Source: Chloroflexota bacterium (GTDB lineage: Bacteria > Chloroflexota > Anaerolineae > UBA1429). Taken from it: a stretch of DNA of 64,000 bases. This document shows, in pieces, positions 25,378 to 33,779 of this stretch. Both the position numbers and the translations under genes were made by a program. Position 1 is the stretch's first letter. Each line of letters begins with the position of its first letter. Under the pieces are notes generated by a model, which did not search any database, was not told where the DNA came from, and was given only the letters and a program-made list of their open reading frames with translations. The stretch is from contig JAAYDC010000007.1 of NCBI GenBank assembly GCA_012729455.1, positions 1 through 64,000 on the forward strand, given 5' to 3'.

Positions 25378-26484
25378 CTAGACGATCATCACAGCCTGTT
25401 TTCCCAGGGCTTCCCAATCCGGGTGGGGGCCCATGCCCGGCACATCCGGCACCGTCAGGTAGCCCTCTTTGATCGCCAGGGCGCCGAGGTTCTTTAACCC
25501 CTTAATCTGCTCGGTGTCGATCACCAGCTGTTCGTAATAGTCGTTGTTGGGGATGGCCGCGCACAGCTGGGCGTTGCCCCATGACATGCCGTGGATCTGG
25601 CAGCGCATGCCAAAGGATTCTGCCAGGTGCGCCACTTTGATGCCGCCCGTCAGCCCGCCCTTGAAGCCGACCTCGGAGCGCACCATGTCGAGGGCGCGCA
25701 TCTGGATCCAAGTGGCTGCGTTCCAGTGGGCGCCGTCGGGCGTCTCAGCCCCAAGGATAGGGATATCCAGCGCGTGGCATAGCTCAGCATAGCTGACCAG
25801 GTCAAATTCGCGCATCGGCTCTTCCAGCCATAAAAAGCCCAGGTCTTCGAGGATACGCCCGAATTTCAGCGAGGTGACATAATCCCATCCGGCAGAGCCG
25901 TCAAACATCAGGTCCGCATCCGGTCCGCACCACTTGCGCAGGTTTTTAGAGAGTTCAGCATCGGCCTTCGGGTCGCCCCAGGCGTGCAGCTTGAAGGCGA
26001 AAAAGCCCTCATCGATGCACTCTTTGATGTGGCGCTCGTACTCGTCCATCGTCTCCCAGGTGACGGTGGAGGCATAGGCCGGCACACGCGGGTTGTTGCC
26101 GCCCAGCATTTTGTAGATCGGCATGTTGGCCGCCTGCGACTTGATATCCCAGCAGGCGATGTCGATGACCCCCAGGTCGTAAACCTGGAACTCTTCAATG
26201 CGATCGAGCTCCCACATGCGGTGCCAGAGGTCTTCCGTCATAGTGGGGTCGGCGCCGATAAAGGCGCTCTTTAAGCGGCGCTGTACAATATCAGCCAGGC
26301 GTGGGCCGCGTCCGCCGGCAACGCCGATGTAACCCTCGTCGGTATCGACTCGCAGGATACCGCTGTACGAGGTGCCGCCCGGCGGGGTGCCGTCGCCGTT
26401 GCCCGGCAAACCGGTGCGCCAACGAAAGCGCGGCTGACCCGCGATGTGAGGAACAACATAACAGCGGATGTCGGTAATACGCAT
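25378..26484 (-). CDS. Enolase-superfamily protein, mandelate racemase/acid-sugar dehydratase subgroup
   Basis: The 368-residue protein has the capping domain (MRITDIRCYVVPHI, LRVDTDEGYIGVAGGRGP) and the (beta/alpha)7 barrel. FKLHAWGD gives the KxH pair. Mg ligands are Asp in LMFDGSAGW, Glu in FLWLEEPM and Glu in LGAETPDG. QIHGMSWGNAQL carries the His of the His-Asp dyad. This set is typical of the mandelate-racemase subgroup that dehydrates sugar acids; the exact substrate is open. It heads the minus-strand operon with two dehydrogenases. Confidence 0.9.
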   Translation of the reverse strand: MRITDIRCYVVPHIAGQPRFRWRTGLPGNGDGTPPGGTSYSGILRVDTDEGYIGVAGGRGPRLADIVQRRLKSAFIGADPTMTEDLWHRMWELDRIEEFQVYDLGVIDIACWDIKSQAANMPIYKMLGGNNPRVPAYASTVTWETMDEYERHIKECIDEGFFAFKLHAWGDPKADAELSKNLRKWCGPDADLMFDGSAGWDYVTSLKFGRILEDLGFLWLEEPMREFDLVSYAELCHALDIPILGAETPDGAHWNAATWIQMRALDMVRSEVGFKGGLTGGIKVAHLAESFGMRCQIHGMSWGNAQLCAAIPNNDYYEQLVIDTEQIKGLKNLGALAIKEGYLTVPDVPGMGPHPDWEALGKQAVMIV

Positions 26485-26513
26485 GGTGCCTCCCACCAAC
26501 CCTAGTTGGCGGG

Positions 26514-26543
26514 ATTATACCCGGGTAAGCTTGCTTTGAGCAA
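26514..26543 (-). promoter_or_regulatory. Promoter of the acid-sugar dehydratase operon
   Basis: On the minus strand TTGCTC (26538-26543), 18 bases, TATAAT (26514-26519). The -35 sits in one arm of a small hairpin (GCTTGCT/AGCAAGC, 26529-26545) just behind the CDF gene, which may also help end that transcript. Confidence 0.55.
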
Positions 26544-26546
26544 GCG

Positions 26547-27479
26547 TCAGGCGGCGGAGGAATCGGGTGCGGGCGGTTCGTCCTCGGGCTCGACATGCAC
26601 ATAGGCATGCTCGATGCCCTCGATCTGCTCGACGGCATGGCAAACTGCCTCCGAGACGTTGTGCACTTCTGTTAGATGTACATCGCCATCCATGTTGATG
26701 TGCAGATCAGCGCGCACTTCTGGCCCGACATGCTCGAGGATCACACGGTGCACGTTGCGCACGCCTGGCACGGATAAGGCAGTCTCCAGCACCTTCTGGG
26801 CCAGCTCGGGAGAGCCGGCACGTCCTGTAACATAGCCGGTGGATTCCTTGACGACCAGATACACACCGCGAAAGATCCACAGCGATACGAGCAAAGCGCC
26901 GATCGGGTCGGCGGCGCTGAACACACGGCTCAGCAGCATACCCACCAGGGCGACGGCGGAAGAGATAACATCCGAGAGGTTGTCACGCGCACTGGCTAAG
27001 AGGGCAGGGCTGTTGGCGCGTTGGCCTATGTTCCGCACATAGGCATACATACCGCCTTTGATCAGCAGCACCACCAGGGGTGTAAAGTAAGCATACAGGC
27101 TGGTGATGGGTTGTGGACCCGTCTGCAGTCGCTCGATGCCGGCGCGCACCGCGCTGATGCCAGCCACCGACATACCCGCACCGATCAGAAAGCCCACCAG
27201 CGCCTCATAACGGCGATGCCCGTGGGGGTGACACTCGTCGGCCGGTTTGAGCGCTAGCAGCAAGCCAAGCGCCATGACCAGGCTATAAAAGACGTCACCA
27301 GCCGAGTTAAACATATCAGCCAACAGGGCTGTACTGCCGCTGGAGCGCGCCGACAAGGCCTTGAGGGCAACCAGAGCCAGGTTGCCCACCATGGTCAGCA
27401 GGATGGCATGCAGATAGAGCCTGCGAATATGGGCAGGGATCTTGTCGCTATCAACCCGTTGAACTTCATGCAGTAACAC
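26547..27479 (-). CDS. Cation diffusion facilitator, probably manganese type
   Basis: The 310-residue protein has six membrane helices and a C-terminal cytosolic metal-binding domain (VRNVHRVILEHVGPEVRADLHINMDGDV, NVSEAVCHAVE). Helix 2 carries N58xxxD62 (ADMFNSAGD) and helix 5 carries D166xxxD170 (ARDNLSD). Zinc members use HxxxD or DxxxD with HxxxD, whereas N/DxxxD with DxxxD is known for manganese transporters. A His-rich HPHGH loop lies at 84-88. GTG 27479 is chosen because the overlapping divergent promoter lies at 27522-27550, upstream codons are not conserved, and GGAG precedes it. Confidence 0.85.
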   Translation of the reverse strand: MLLHEVQRVDSDKIPAHIRRLYLHAILLTMVGNLALVALKALSARSSGSTALLADMFNSAGDVFYSLVMALGLLLALKPADECHPHGHRRYEALVGFLIGAGMSVAGISAVRAGIERLQTGPQPITSLYAYFTPLVVLLIKGGMYAYVRNIGQRANSPALLASARDNLSDVISSAVALVGMLLSRVFSAADPIGALLVSLWIFRGVYLVVKESTGYVTGRAGSPELAQKVLETALSVPGVRNVHRVILEHVGPEVRADLHINMDGDVHLTEVHNVSEAVCHAVEQIEGIEHAYVHVEPEDEPPAPDSSAA

Positions 27480-27521
27480 GCTCGCCCCCGAAACTCTCCT
27501 GAACCAGACAAACAGACTATC

Positions 27522-27563
27522 AGTGTAGATAACTTGACATATTCTGTCAAGAAACAGTATGAA
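27522..27563. promoter_or_regulatory. Overlapping divergent promoters with a palindrome
   Basis: Plus strand: TTGACA (27534-27539), 18 bases, TATGAA (27558-27563), for malQ. Minus strand: TTGACA (27545-27550), 17 bases, TACACT (27522-27527), for the CDF gene. The two -35 boxes form the inverted repeat TTGACA-TATTC-TGTCAA. Confidence 0.7.
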
Positions 27564-27620
27564 TTGACCCATCTGCTTCGCTGTGATATTATCCGCACCA
27601 TCCCTTGACAGGAGTAGAGT

Positions 27621-29162
27621 ATGGCAGCCTCTCGCCGATGCGGCATCCTGTGTCACCCCACCTCGCTCCCTTCGGATTATGGCATTGGTGATCTGGGCAG
27701 TGGAGCGGAACAGTTTATCGCCTACCTGGAATCCGCCGGACAGACCATCTGGCAGGTACTGCCACTGGGACCGACTGGTTATGGCGATTCGCCGTACCAG
27801 CCGTTTTCAGCTTTTGCCGGTAACCATCTGTTGATCAGCCCAGAACTGTTGGCTGCCGATGGGCTGCTCACTCAATCCGAGCTCGAGGGTGCTCGCGTCG
27901 CGCCGGGCGGGCGCATCGATTATGGTACCCTCATCGTCAGTAGAACGGCGCTGCTGCAGCGCTCGTACGAGCGTTTCCTGGCGTCATCGTCCAACTGGGA
28001 GCTCCTGGACGACTTTCGCGAGGCCAACCGCGCCTGGCTGGACGACTATGCCCTCTTTATGGCGCTCAAGGCGCGCTTTGAACTGACCAGCTGGCACACC
28101 TGGCCGCGCGAGATCGCCCTGCGCAAGCCGGCAGCCATGGCTGGTTGGTGCTCTGAGGTGATCGAGCAGATTTCTTTCCATCGCTATCTGCAGCTGCAGT
28201 TTCATCGCCAGTGGCAGCGTGTGCGCGAGCTGGCGCGCAATGCTGGCATCAGCCTGATCGGCGATATGCCGATCTTTGTCGGCCACGACAGTGCCGATGT
28301 GTGGGCACATCGCGAACTCTTTCAGCTGGATGAAGCCGGCATGCCGCGTGCGGTTGCCGGCGTGCCGCCCGATGCGTTTAGTCCCACTGGCCAACTGTGG
28401 GGCAATCCGCTGTACGACTGGGCGCAGCTGGCCAGGACGGACTATGCCTGGTGGGTAGCGCGTCTGCAGCATGCCCTTGCGCTGGTCGATGAGGTACGGC
28501 TGGACCATTTCCGCGGGTTTGCCGGTTATTGGCAAGTCCCTGCCGGCGACCCGACCGCCGAGGGCGGCCGTTGGGTCAAGGGGCCCGGTGCAGCCTTTTT
28601 CGCCAGCGTGCGGGAGCAGTTGGGGGCGCTGCCGATCATTGCTGAGGATCTGGGGCTGATCAGTGCGGATGTGATCGCTCTGCGCCAGGAACTGGGGTTG
28701 CCGGGCATGCGCGTGCTGCAGTTTGCCTTTGATTCCGACGCCGCTAATGAGCATCTGCCGCATAACTGGGAGCGCGACTTGGTGACCTATACCGGCACGC
28801 ACGATAACAATACCACCCTGGGATGGTATGCTGCGGCCAGCCCTGCCATGCGCTCACGCGTGCGAGCCTATGTGGGCGATGTGGCGCAGATGAACTGGGC
28901 ATTCATCCGCCTGGCGCTCAACTCGGTGGCTGATACGGTGGTGATCCCCTTGCAGGATGTGCTCGGCTTGGGCGCCGAGGCACGCCTCAATACCCCGGGT
29001 AATCCGGGCGGCAATTGGCAGTGGCGCTGCGAAGCGGCACAGCTGACGCCCGATTCGGTCGCCAGGCTGGCGAGTATGTCGCAGGCGGCCAACCGCAGCC
29101 ACGCGCCTGGCCAGGCACCGGCCGTCAACGAGCCGGCTGTGCTGGATTACGCTGTCGAATAG
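27621..29162 (+). CDS. malQ: 4-alpha-glucanotransferase (amylomaltase, GH77)
   Basis: The 513-residue enzyme moves alpha-1,4-glucan segments between maltodextrins. RRCGILCHPTSLPSDYGIGDLG and QTIWQVLPLGPTGYGDSPYQPFSAFAGN are the typical N-terminus. LVDEVRLDHFRGFAGYW holds the nucleophile Asp, IIAEDLGLISADV the acid/base Glu, and TYTGTHDNNTTLGWY the third Asp. GGAG precedes the ATG. It stands alone, with no other maltose or glycogen gene in the window, and converges on the SDR gene. Confidence 0.96.
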   Translation: MAASRRCGILCHPTSLPSDYGIGDLGSGAEQFIAYLESAGQTIWQVLPLGPTGYGDSPYQPFSAFAGNHLLISPELLAADGLLTQSELEGARVAPGGRIDYGTLIVSRTALLQRSYERFLASSSNWELLDDFREANRAWLDDYALFMALKARFELTSWHTWPREIALRKPAAMAGWCSEVIEQISFHRYLQLQFHRQWQRVRELARNAGISLIGDMPIFVGHDSADVWAHRELFQLDEAGMPRAVAGVPPDAFSPTGQLWGNPLYDWAQLARTDYAWWVARLQHALALVDEVRLDHFRGFAGYWQVPAGDPTAEGGRWVKGPGAAFFASVREQLGALPIIAEDLGLISADVIALRQELGLPGMRVLQFAFDSDAANEHLPHNWERDLVTYTGTHDNNTTLGWYAAASPAMRSRVRAYVGDVAQMNWAFIRLALNSVADTVVIPLQDVLGLGAEARLNTPGNPGGNWQWRCEAAQLTPDSVARLASMSQAANRSHAPGQAPAVNEPAVLDYAVE

Positions 29163-29165
29163 GGG

Positions 29166-29888
29166 TTACTCGCTGAACCAGGGAGTCCCGCCCGCGCGCC
29201 GGATGTTGACCTGGTCGATCACAGCGTTACCGCGCTGGGCAGCCAGCATCAGGACGACTTCCGCCACTTCCTCCGGACGAATCAGTCCGCTTCGATCCAG
29301 ATCGGGGCGCGCCTGGCTCGCCATGCCCGTATCTACTCCGCCCGGACAGACGATCTGCACGCGGACGCCCGCCGGCAGGACCTCCTGCGCCAGAACCTTG
29401 GTCATGCCCAGCAGGGCATGCTTTGAGGCGCTGTAAATCCCTTGATTGACATAACCCTTAACCGCCACGACCGAGGCAATGTTGATAATCGTCCCGCTGT
29501 GCTGGGGCACCATCAGCCGCAGCGCCTCGCGGCAGCAGAGAAAAGGCGTGCGCACGTTGATCGTCATAACGCGATCCCAATCGGCGCTGGTAGCTTCTGC
29601 CAACGGCCCAAAAACACCGATGCCGGCGCAGTTCACCAGGATATCCAACCGCTGCAGAGACCCAAAGACGCGCTGAATTTCGTCCTCCTGAGCCAGATCG
29701 GCCGGCAAGACGACCGCCTGACCGCCTGCAGCCACGATCTCGTCGCGCACCTGTATAAGGCGGTCTTTGGAACGCGCCGTCAGGACCAGGCTTGCGCCAT
29801 TGGCTGCAAGCGTGCGCGCGATTGCGGCGCCAATGCCGCGGCTGGCGCCGGTTACCAGTGCGATGCGGTTATCTAGGCGGGTGGACAT
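29166..29888 (-). CDS. Short-chain dehydrogenase/reductase
   Basis: The 240-residue classical SDR: IALVTGASRGIGAAIARTLA (TGxxxGIG), NCAGIG (NxAG), NIASVVAVKG (catalytic Ser) and YSASKHALLG (YxxxK). The substrate is not inferable. The ATG at 29888 follows GGAGG. It begins 2 bases after cbiO and is the last gene of the nickel/cobalt operon, though its link to metal uptake is unclear. Confidence 0.9.
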   Translation of the reverse strand: MSTRLDNRIALVTGASRGIGAAIARTLAANGASLVLTARSKDRLIQVRDEIVAAGGQAVVLPADLAQEDEIQRVFGSLQRLDILVNCAGIGVFGPLAEATSADWDRVMTINVRTPFLCCREALRLMVPQHSGTIINIASVVAVKGYVNQGIYSASKHALLGMTKVLAQEVLPAGVRVQIVCPGGVDTGMASQARPDLDRSGLIRPEEVAEVVLMLAAQRGNAVIDQVNIRRAGGTPWFSE

Positions 29889-29890
29889 GA

Positions 29891-30682
29891 TCAACCTCCG
29901 TGGGTCTGGTAAAGTGCTTTGGTGGGGTGCTGATGCATCAGGTTGCACGCGTGCAGGAGTGCATGGTCGGCAAGGATGTCGTCCGGGCTGCCGATTGCGG
30001 CGATGCGATGGTCCTCGCCAAAGACCAGGCAATCGGTTGCCACTTGCTGGAGGATCGATAGGTCGTGGGTAGCGATCACGATCGTCTCGCCCAGCGCGTG
30101 GCGCTGGCGGATAAACCCCACCAGCCAGCTCTGGCTGCGCGGATCCAGCCCCGCGGTCGGTTCATCCAGCAGCCACACCTGCGGCTCAAGGGTCAGCACG
30201 CTGGCGATCGAGACGCGCTTTTTCTCTCCGCCCGAGAGGTGATGCGGCGGCCGGTCGGCCAGCTTGGTCACTTCGAGGGCTTGCATGGCCTGCTCCACGC
30301 GCTGCATCACCTCGGCATCGCTCAAGCCCAGCTGCAGCGGGGCAAAAGCGACCTCGTCGAGCACCGACGCGCTGAAAAGCTGCACGTTGGGATCCTGAAA
30401 GACAAAGCCTACCTGCCGGCGAAAGGCATAGTTAAAGTCATCGCTGGCGAATGCCTTTTCGCTGAGGGCATCACCGCAAAAGCGCAGGCTGCCAAAGGTG
30501 GCATAGTAAAGGCCATCCAGCAGTTTGAGCAGGGTGCTCTTGCCGGAACCGTTGGCGCCCAGCACCGCCCAACACTCGCCGCGCCGTACCGACCAGGTGA
30601 TCTCCTGTAAAGCGGTCGTACCGCCGGGATAATCGAACCCGACGCTCTCCAGCTCGTATACGAGTTCAGCGGAATCATCCAC
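29891..30682 (-). CDS. cbiO: Energy-coupling factor transporter ATPase, cobalt/nickel type
   Basis: The 263-residue ABC ATPase: GANGSGKSTLLKLL (Walker A near residue 39), Q-loop GFVFQDPNVQLFS, LSGGEKKRVSIASVL (signature) and WLLDEPTAGLDP (Walker B), then ATHD (H-loop). It energises the NikMN-CbiQ transporter with a cytoplasmic ATPase dimer. The GTG start at 30682 is 5 bases after the cbiQ stop and is where conservation begins (YELESVGFDYPGG). Confidence 0.93.
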   Translation of the reverse strand: MDDSAELVYELESVGFDYPGGTTALQEITWSVRRGECWAVLGANGSGKSTLLKLLDGLYYATFGSLRFCGDALSEKAFASDDFNYAFRRQVGFVFQDPNVQLFSASVLDEVAFAPLQLGLSDAEVMQRVEQAMQALEVTKLADRPPHHLSGGEKKRVSIASVLTLEPQVWLLDEPTAGLDPRSQSWLVGFIRQRHALGETIVIATHDLSILQQVATDCLVFGEDHRIAAIGSPDDILADHALLHACNLMHQHPTKALYQTHGG

Positions 30683-30687
30683 GCCCG

Positions 30688-31494
30688 TTATCTTCCCATC
30701 CACAAAGCCAGGGTGCACCCAACCAAGAGCCCGACACCCCATACCAGATCAAGCCACTGCAGACGACCGCGCTGCAAGGTGCGCGCCCGGCCGCTAAAGC
30801 CGCGCGAACGCATCGCCAGGTAGACCTCACCCGACATGTCCAGCGAACGTGCCAGCAGGGTGCCCGCCAGAGCGCCTTGGACCTGGCGCTGTTTGCTGGC
30901 TGACAGGGGCCCAACGCTGCGGCTGAGGCGTGCGGTGAGCATGTCGTTGGTGAGCTCCAAGAGGGTATAAATATAGCGGTAGGTCATGCCCAGAGCAAGT
31001 AGCAAGACATCCGGCATGCCTAGGCGAGCGAGGGCGTGCAAGAGGTCATGCCAGCGCGTGGTAAGCGCCAGAAGGATGGCGCTGGAAGCCGAGGTGCCCA
31101 CCCGCAGGTACAGGAGCGTGACACTGCGCAAACCCGTGGCGCTGATCGCCAAACCCCCGGTCAGCCTGTAGAGGGTGGGACCGGGGGTGATGAACAGGGC
31201 AGGTACGCCGATCAACGCCGCAACCAGCGGAATACCCAGCCAAAAGCGAGCCAGGGTTCTCACGCGGATGCGCGAGGCGGCTGCAAGCGGCAAAATCGCT
31301 GCGTAGAGGAACACCAGCACCACCGGCTGGTGCACCAGGTTGGCCGTCAGCACCAGGGCCAGCACGCTCAGGAGTTTGGTGCGCGCGTCAAGGCGCTGGA
31401 ACAGGCCTCCCTGACGCGCGGTCGTCTCGGCGGCTAGCGAGAATGCCAGGCTGGCGCTGACGGTACGGGCTGTCTTAGCCAGCGCGTTCTTCAT
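30688..31494 (-). CDS. cbiQ: Energy-coupling factor transporter transmembrane protein CbiQ
   Basis: The 268-residue T-component that links the substrate-binding membrane protein to the ATPase. It has several hydrophobic helices (VLALVLTANLVHQPVVLVFLYAAILPLAAA, VLLLALGMTYRYIYTLLEL) and the conserved cytosolic Ala-Arg-Gly region MRSRGFSGRAR near the end. It overlaps the end of the upstream nikMN gene by 20 bases. Confidence 0.92.
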   Translation of the reverse strand: MKNALAKTARTVSASLAFSLAAETTARQGGLFQRLDARTKLLSVLALVLTANLVHQPVVLVFLYAAILPLAAASRIRVRTLARFWLGIPLVAALIGVPALFITPGPTLYRLTGGLAISATGLRSVTLLYLRVGTSASSAILLALTTRWHDLLHALARLGMPDVLLLALGMTYRYIYTLLELTNDMLTARLSRSVGPLSASKQRQVQGALAGTLLARSLDMSGEVYLAMRSRGFSGRARTLQRGRLQWLDLVWGVGLLVGCTLALWMGR

Positions 31495-32575
31495 TCACCG
31501 ACTTGCGCACCACCAGTTTAGAGATCAGCCAGATTACCAGCACTGTCAGGCCTGTCCCCACGATCGCCGAGAGCCAGTAGCTGATGTTTACGTTGCACAG
31601 CGCGGGGATGTCATAATCCGGGATGGGTGCGCCCCACAGGCTGCCCAGTCGCTCAAGCCCGGCTGGTATAAAGTCCAGTCCCAGCTCGCTCAGCTCGTGG
31701 GCACCCCATTCGCCCCAAGCAGTGCCAGGTGCAAGCAGGCCGACCGGTACGATGATGATCAGGGCCGCCAGGGCGATCCACAAGCCTGTCAGGCGCCCGG
31801 CTGCTGCACCAGAAGGTGCTGGCGCTGCCTGGCTCGTCAGCAGAGCAGGGCGCGCGCTCCACAGATAGCCCAGGATAGCTACCGTCAACAAGGCTTCGAC
31901 CGGGCAGGCTACCGCCAGGTGCGGGATCATCATAGCTGGGATAGCCACCGAGAGCGGATAGGGGGCATATAGGGGGGTGCCCGCTGCATCGGTATACAGG
32001 GCAGGCTGGATGCCGAACAGGAAGGCGGTCAGTAAAGCCGCCACTGCCAGGCTCACATAGCCCGCTACCGCTCCCCCCACCAGACTGCGCACGCGCTGCG
32101 GCTCTCCCGCACCAACGATGGCACGATAGATAGCGTCCGCCACATAAGGCATTGCTACAGCCATGGTAAAGCAGTTGGCTCCGATCGCCAGGATACCGCC
32201 ATCGCCAAAGACGAGGGCCTGGATGATCAGGGCGATCGACACCGCAATCGTAGCGACGCCCGGCCCCAGCACGATGCCGGCAATCGCGGCGCCCACGGCG
32301 TGGCCGGTGGTCCCGCCAGGAAGCGGCACGTTAAACATCATGATAATGAACGAAAAGGCCGCCATCAGTGCCACCAGGGGAATGGTCTGGGCATTGACCC
32401 GCGCACGCAGGTCACGTACGCCTTTGATCCAAAAGGGCAGCACCAGGGCAAACAGGATCGCCGAGGTTACCGGGCTCAGGTAGCCATCCGGGATGTGCAG
32501 GCCCGTAGTGGCCAGCACAATCCCCAGCGCCGCGAAATAGGCGACCATCCACTTTTCCATGCGTAGCTTTCTCAT
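31475..32575 (-). CDS. Nickel/cobalt ECF transporter substrate component, CbiM-like with fused C-terminal NikN-like region
   Basis: The 366-residue membrane protein. The N-terminal TGLHIPDGYLSPVTSAILFALVLPFW is the CbiM/NikM start (His-rich end after Met processing, HIPDGY), followed by NVPLPGGTTGHAVGAAIAGIVLGP. The C-terminal 100 residues add two helices with LDFIPAGLERLG and a final helix, like NikN/PDGLE proteins, so NikM and NikN parts are one chain. Nickel is favoured over cobalt for such NikMN fusions, but this is inference. ATG 32575 follows AAAGGAG. Confidence 0.87.
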   Translation of the reverse strand: MRKLRMEKWMVAYFAALGIVLATTGLHIPDGYLSPVTSAILFALVLPFWIKGVRDLRARVNAQTIPLVALMAAFSFIIMMFNVPLPGGTTGHAVGAAIAGIVLGPGVATIAVSIALIIQALVFGDGGILAIGANCFTMAVAMPYVADAIYRAIVGAGEPQRVRSLVGGAVAGYVSLAVAALLTAFLFGIQPALYTDAAGTPLYAPYPLSVAIPAMMIPHLAVACPVEALLTVAILGYLWSARPALLTSQAAPAPSGAAAGRLTGLWIALAALIIIVPVGLLAPGTAWGEWGAHELSELGLDFIPAGLERLGSLWGAPIPDYDIPALCNVNISYWLSAIVGTGLTVLVIWLISKLVVRKSVNEERAG

Positions 32576-32603
32576 CTCTTCTCCTTTGCTTGTGTGGTCG
32601 TTG

Positions 32604-33050
32604 CTATGCACTGGCAGCAGACTGCTGCTCAGAACACGTGTGGCAAATCCCGGGCAGGACGAGGTGCTCGCTGCGCAGGATAAAGCGATGGCTGCCAAGC
32701 AGTTCGGCGGCAACCGTATCCAGCGTCTGCAGGTCGATAGTCTGTAGCTTTCCACAACGCTGGCACTGCAGATGAGCGTGTGGCTGGTGGATGGTCAGGA
32801 GTTCGTAACGGCGCTCGTTGTTGGGGCCGTTATAGCTCGAGACCAGATCGAGGGACTCGAATAGATCGAGCGAGCGATAGACGGTGGAGAGGTCAACAGC
32901 CGGGCTCAGGCTGGCGACCTGCTGCAGGATCTCTTCGGCGGTGGCGCCGGCGGGCAGGTCGTGCAGCACGCGCAGCACCATCTCGCGCTGCGGGGTCATG
33001 CGCATGTTGCGCTGGCGCAATTCGGCTGCCAGACGATCTTCACAACACAT
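32604..33050 (-). CDS. Fur-family metalloregulator
   Basis: The 148-residue repressor: winged-helix MRMTPQREMVLRVLHDLPAGATAEEILQQV and LSTVYRSLDLFESLDLV, then HQPHAHLQCQRCGKLQTIDLQTL and ICHTCSEQ with two CxxC structural-zinc pairs. It is first gene of the nikMN-cbiQ-cbiO operon, and an inverted repeat lies over its promoter, so it likely controls that operon in response to nickel, cobalt or related metal (inference). ATG 33050 is preferred over GTG 33056 because GGAGG is then 10 bases away. Confidence 0.9.
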   Translation of the reverse strand: MCCEDRLAAELRQRNMRMTPQREMVLRVLHDLPAGATAEEILQQVASLSPAVDLSTVYRSLDLFESLDLVSSYNGPNNERRYELLTIHQPHAHLQCQRCGKLQTIDLQTLDTVAAELLGSHRFILRSEHLVLPGICHTCSEQQSAASA

Positions 33051-33082
33051 GGGCACTAGCCTCCGGACGGGTGAGCTGCCCC

Positions 33083-33113
33083 ATTATATTACTATTGCTA
33101 ACAATTGCAATAG
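33083..33113 (-). promoter_or_regulatory. Promoter and inverted-repeat operator of the Fur-nikMN operon
   Basis: On the minus strand TTGCAA (33105-33110), 16 bases, TATAAT (33083-33088). CTATTGC (33092-33098) and GCAATAG (33107-33113) form a 7-bp inverted repeat with 8-base spacer that covers the -35 box and spacer, where a repressor would block polymerase. TTGC...GCAA ends recall Nur/Fur boxes, but the spacing is not exact. Confidence 0.6.
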
Positions 33114-33144
33114 CTAATGTTTGTGATAACCGGCTTTAATCTGG

Positions 33145-33173
33145 TTGACCCAATAGCTTGTGCGTGGTACAAT
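33145..33173 (+). promoter_or_regulatory. Promoter of the CarD gene
   Basis: TTGACC (33145-33150), 17 bases, TACAAT (33168-33173), leaving an 80-base leader before the ATG at 33253. Confidence 0.7.
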
Positions 33174-33252
33174 TAGGGATACCAGCACGGGCCCGCTCGG
33201 GTTCAAGTCGAACGCGCTGGAGCGGGTATCCGTGAGACAGGAGGCCCCAAGG

Positions 33253-33750
33253 ATGTATCCCGTTGGCAGTAAAGTTGTGCACCCTTGTTACGGCGCAGGG
33301 ACGATCACCAAGATCCAGGAAAAAGAGGTGCATGAAGAGACCCGCCGTTATTATGTGATCTATACCATCAACCGCCCAATGGAACTGATGGTGGCGGTGG
33401 AGAACGCCGAATCTACAGGATTACGCACAATCGGCACCCAGGAAGAGCTCAGGCAGGTCCTGGCAGAGGGTGCCACCTTGCCCGGCGAGGACGAAATCAA
33501 TACCGACCTGCGTGCCCGCCAGAACGAGATGCGTGAATGGTTGAAATCGGGTAACTTTGACCAGGTGGTCAATGTGGTACGCCAGCTCTTTTTCCTCAAT
33601 TCGCGCCGTCCGCTTGGCTCGGTTGATCGCCAGCTGTTCGACCAGGGCAAAGAGCTGCTGGCTGGTGAGCTGGCCCTTTCTTCAGATGGTAACCTGGCGT
33701 CGGCTATGCACGAGATCGAAGGCGTGCTGGCCGAGATGGTTGCCGAATAA
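33253..33750 (+). CDS. CarD-like transcription factor
   Basis: The 165-residue protein: VGSKVVHPCYGAGTITKIQEKEV is the N-terminal CarD/TRCF RNA-polymerase-interaction domain, YYVIYTINRPMELMVAVENAESTGLR continues it, and a helical C-terminal domain binds DNA next to the -10 element. CarD homologues stabilise open complexes in Actinobacteria and Thermus. ATG 33253 follows AAGGA. The PHP gene starts 29 bases later. Confidence 0.9.
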   Translation: MYPVGSKVVHPCYGAGTITKIQEKEVHEETRRYYVIYTINRPMELMVAVENAESTGLRTIGTQEELRQVLAEGATLPGEDEINTDLRARQNEMREWLKSGNFDQVVNVVRQLFFLNSRRPLGSVDRQLFDQGKELLAGELALSSDGNLASAMHEIEGVLAEMVAE

Positions 33751-33779
33751 TAATCCCACTCAGACCGTCGGAGGCATGC

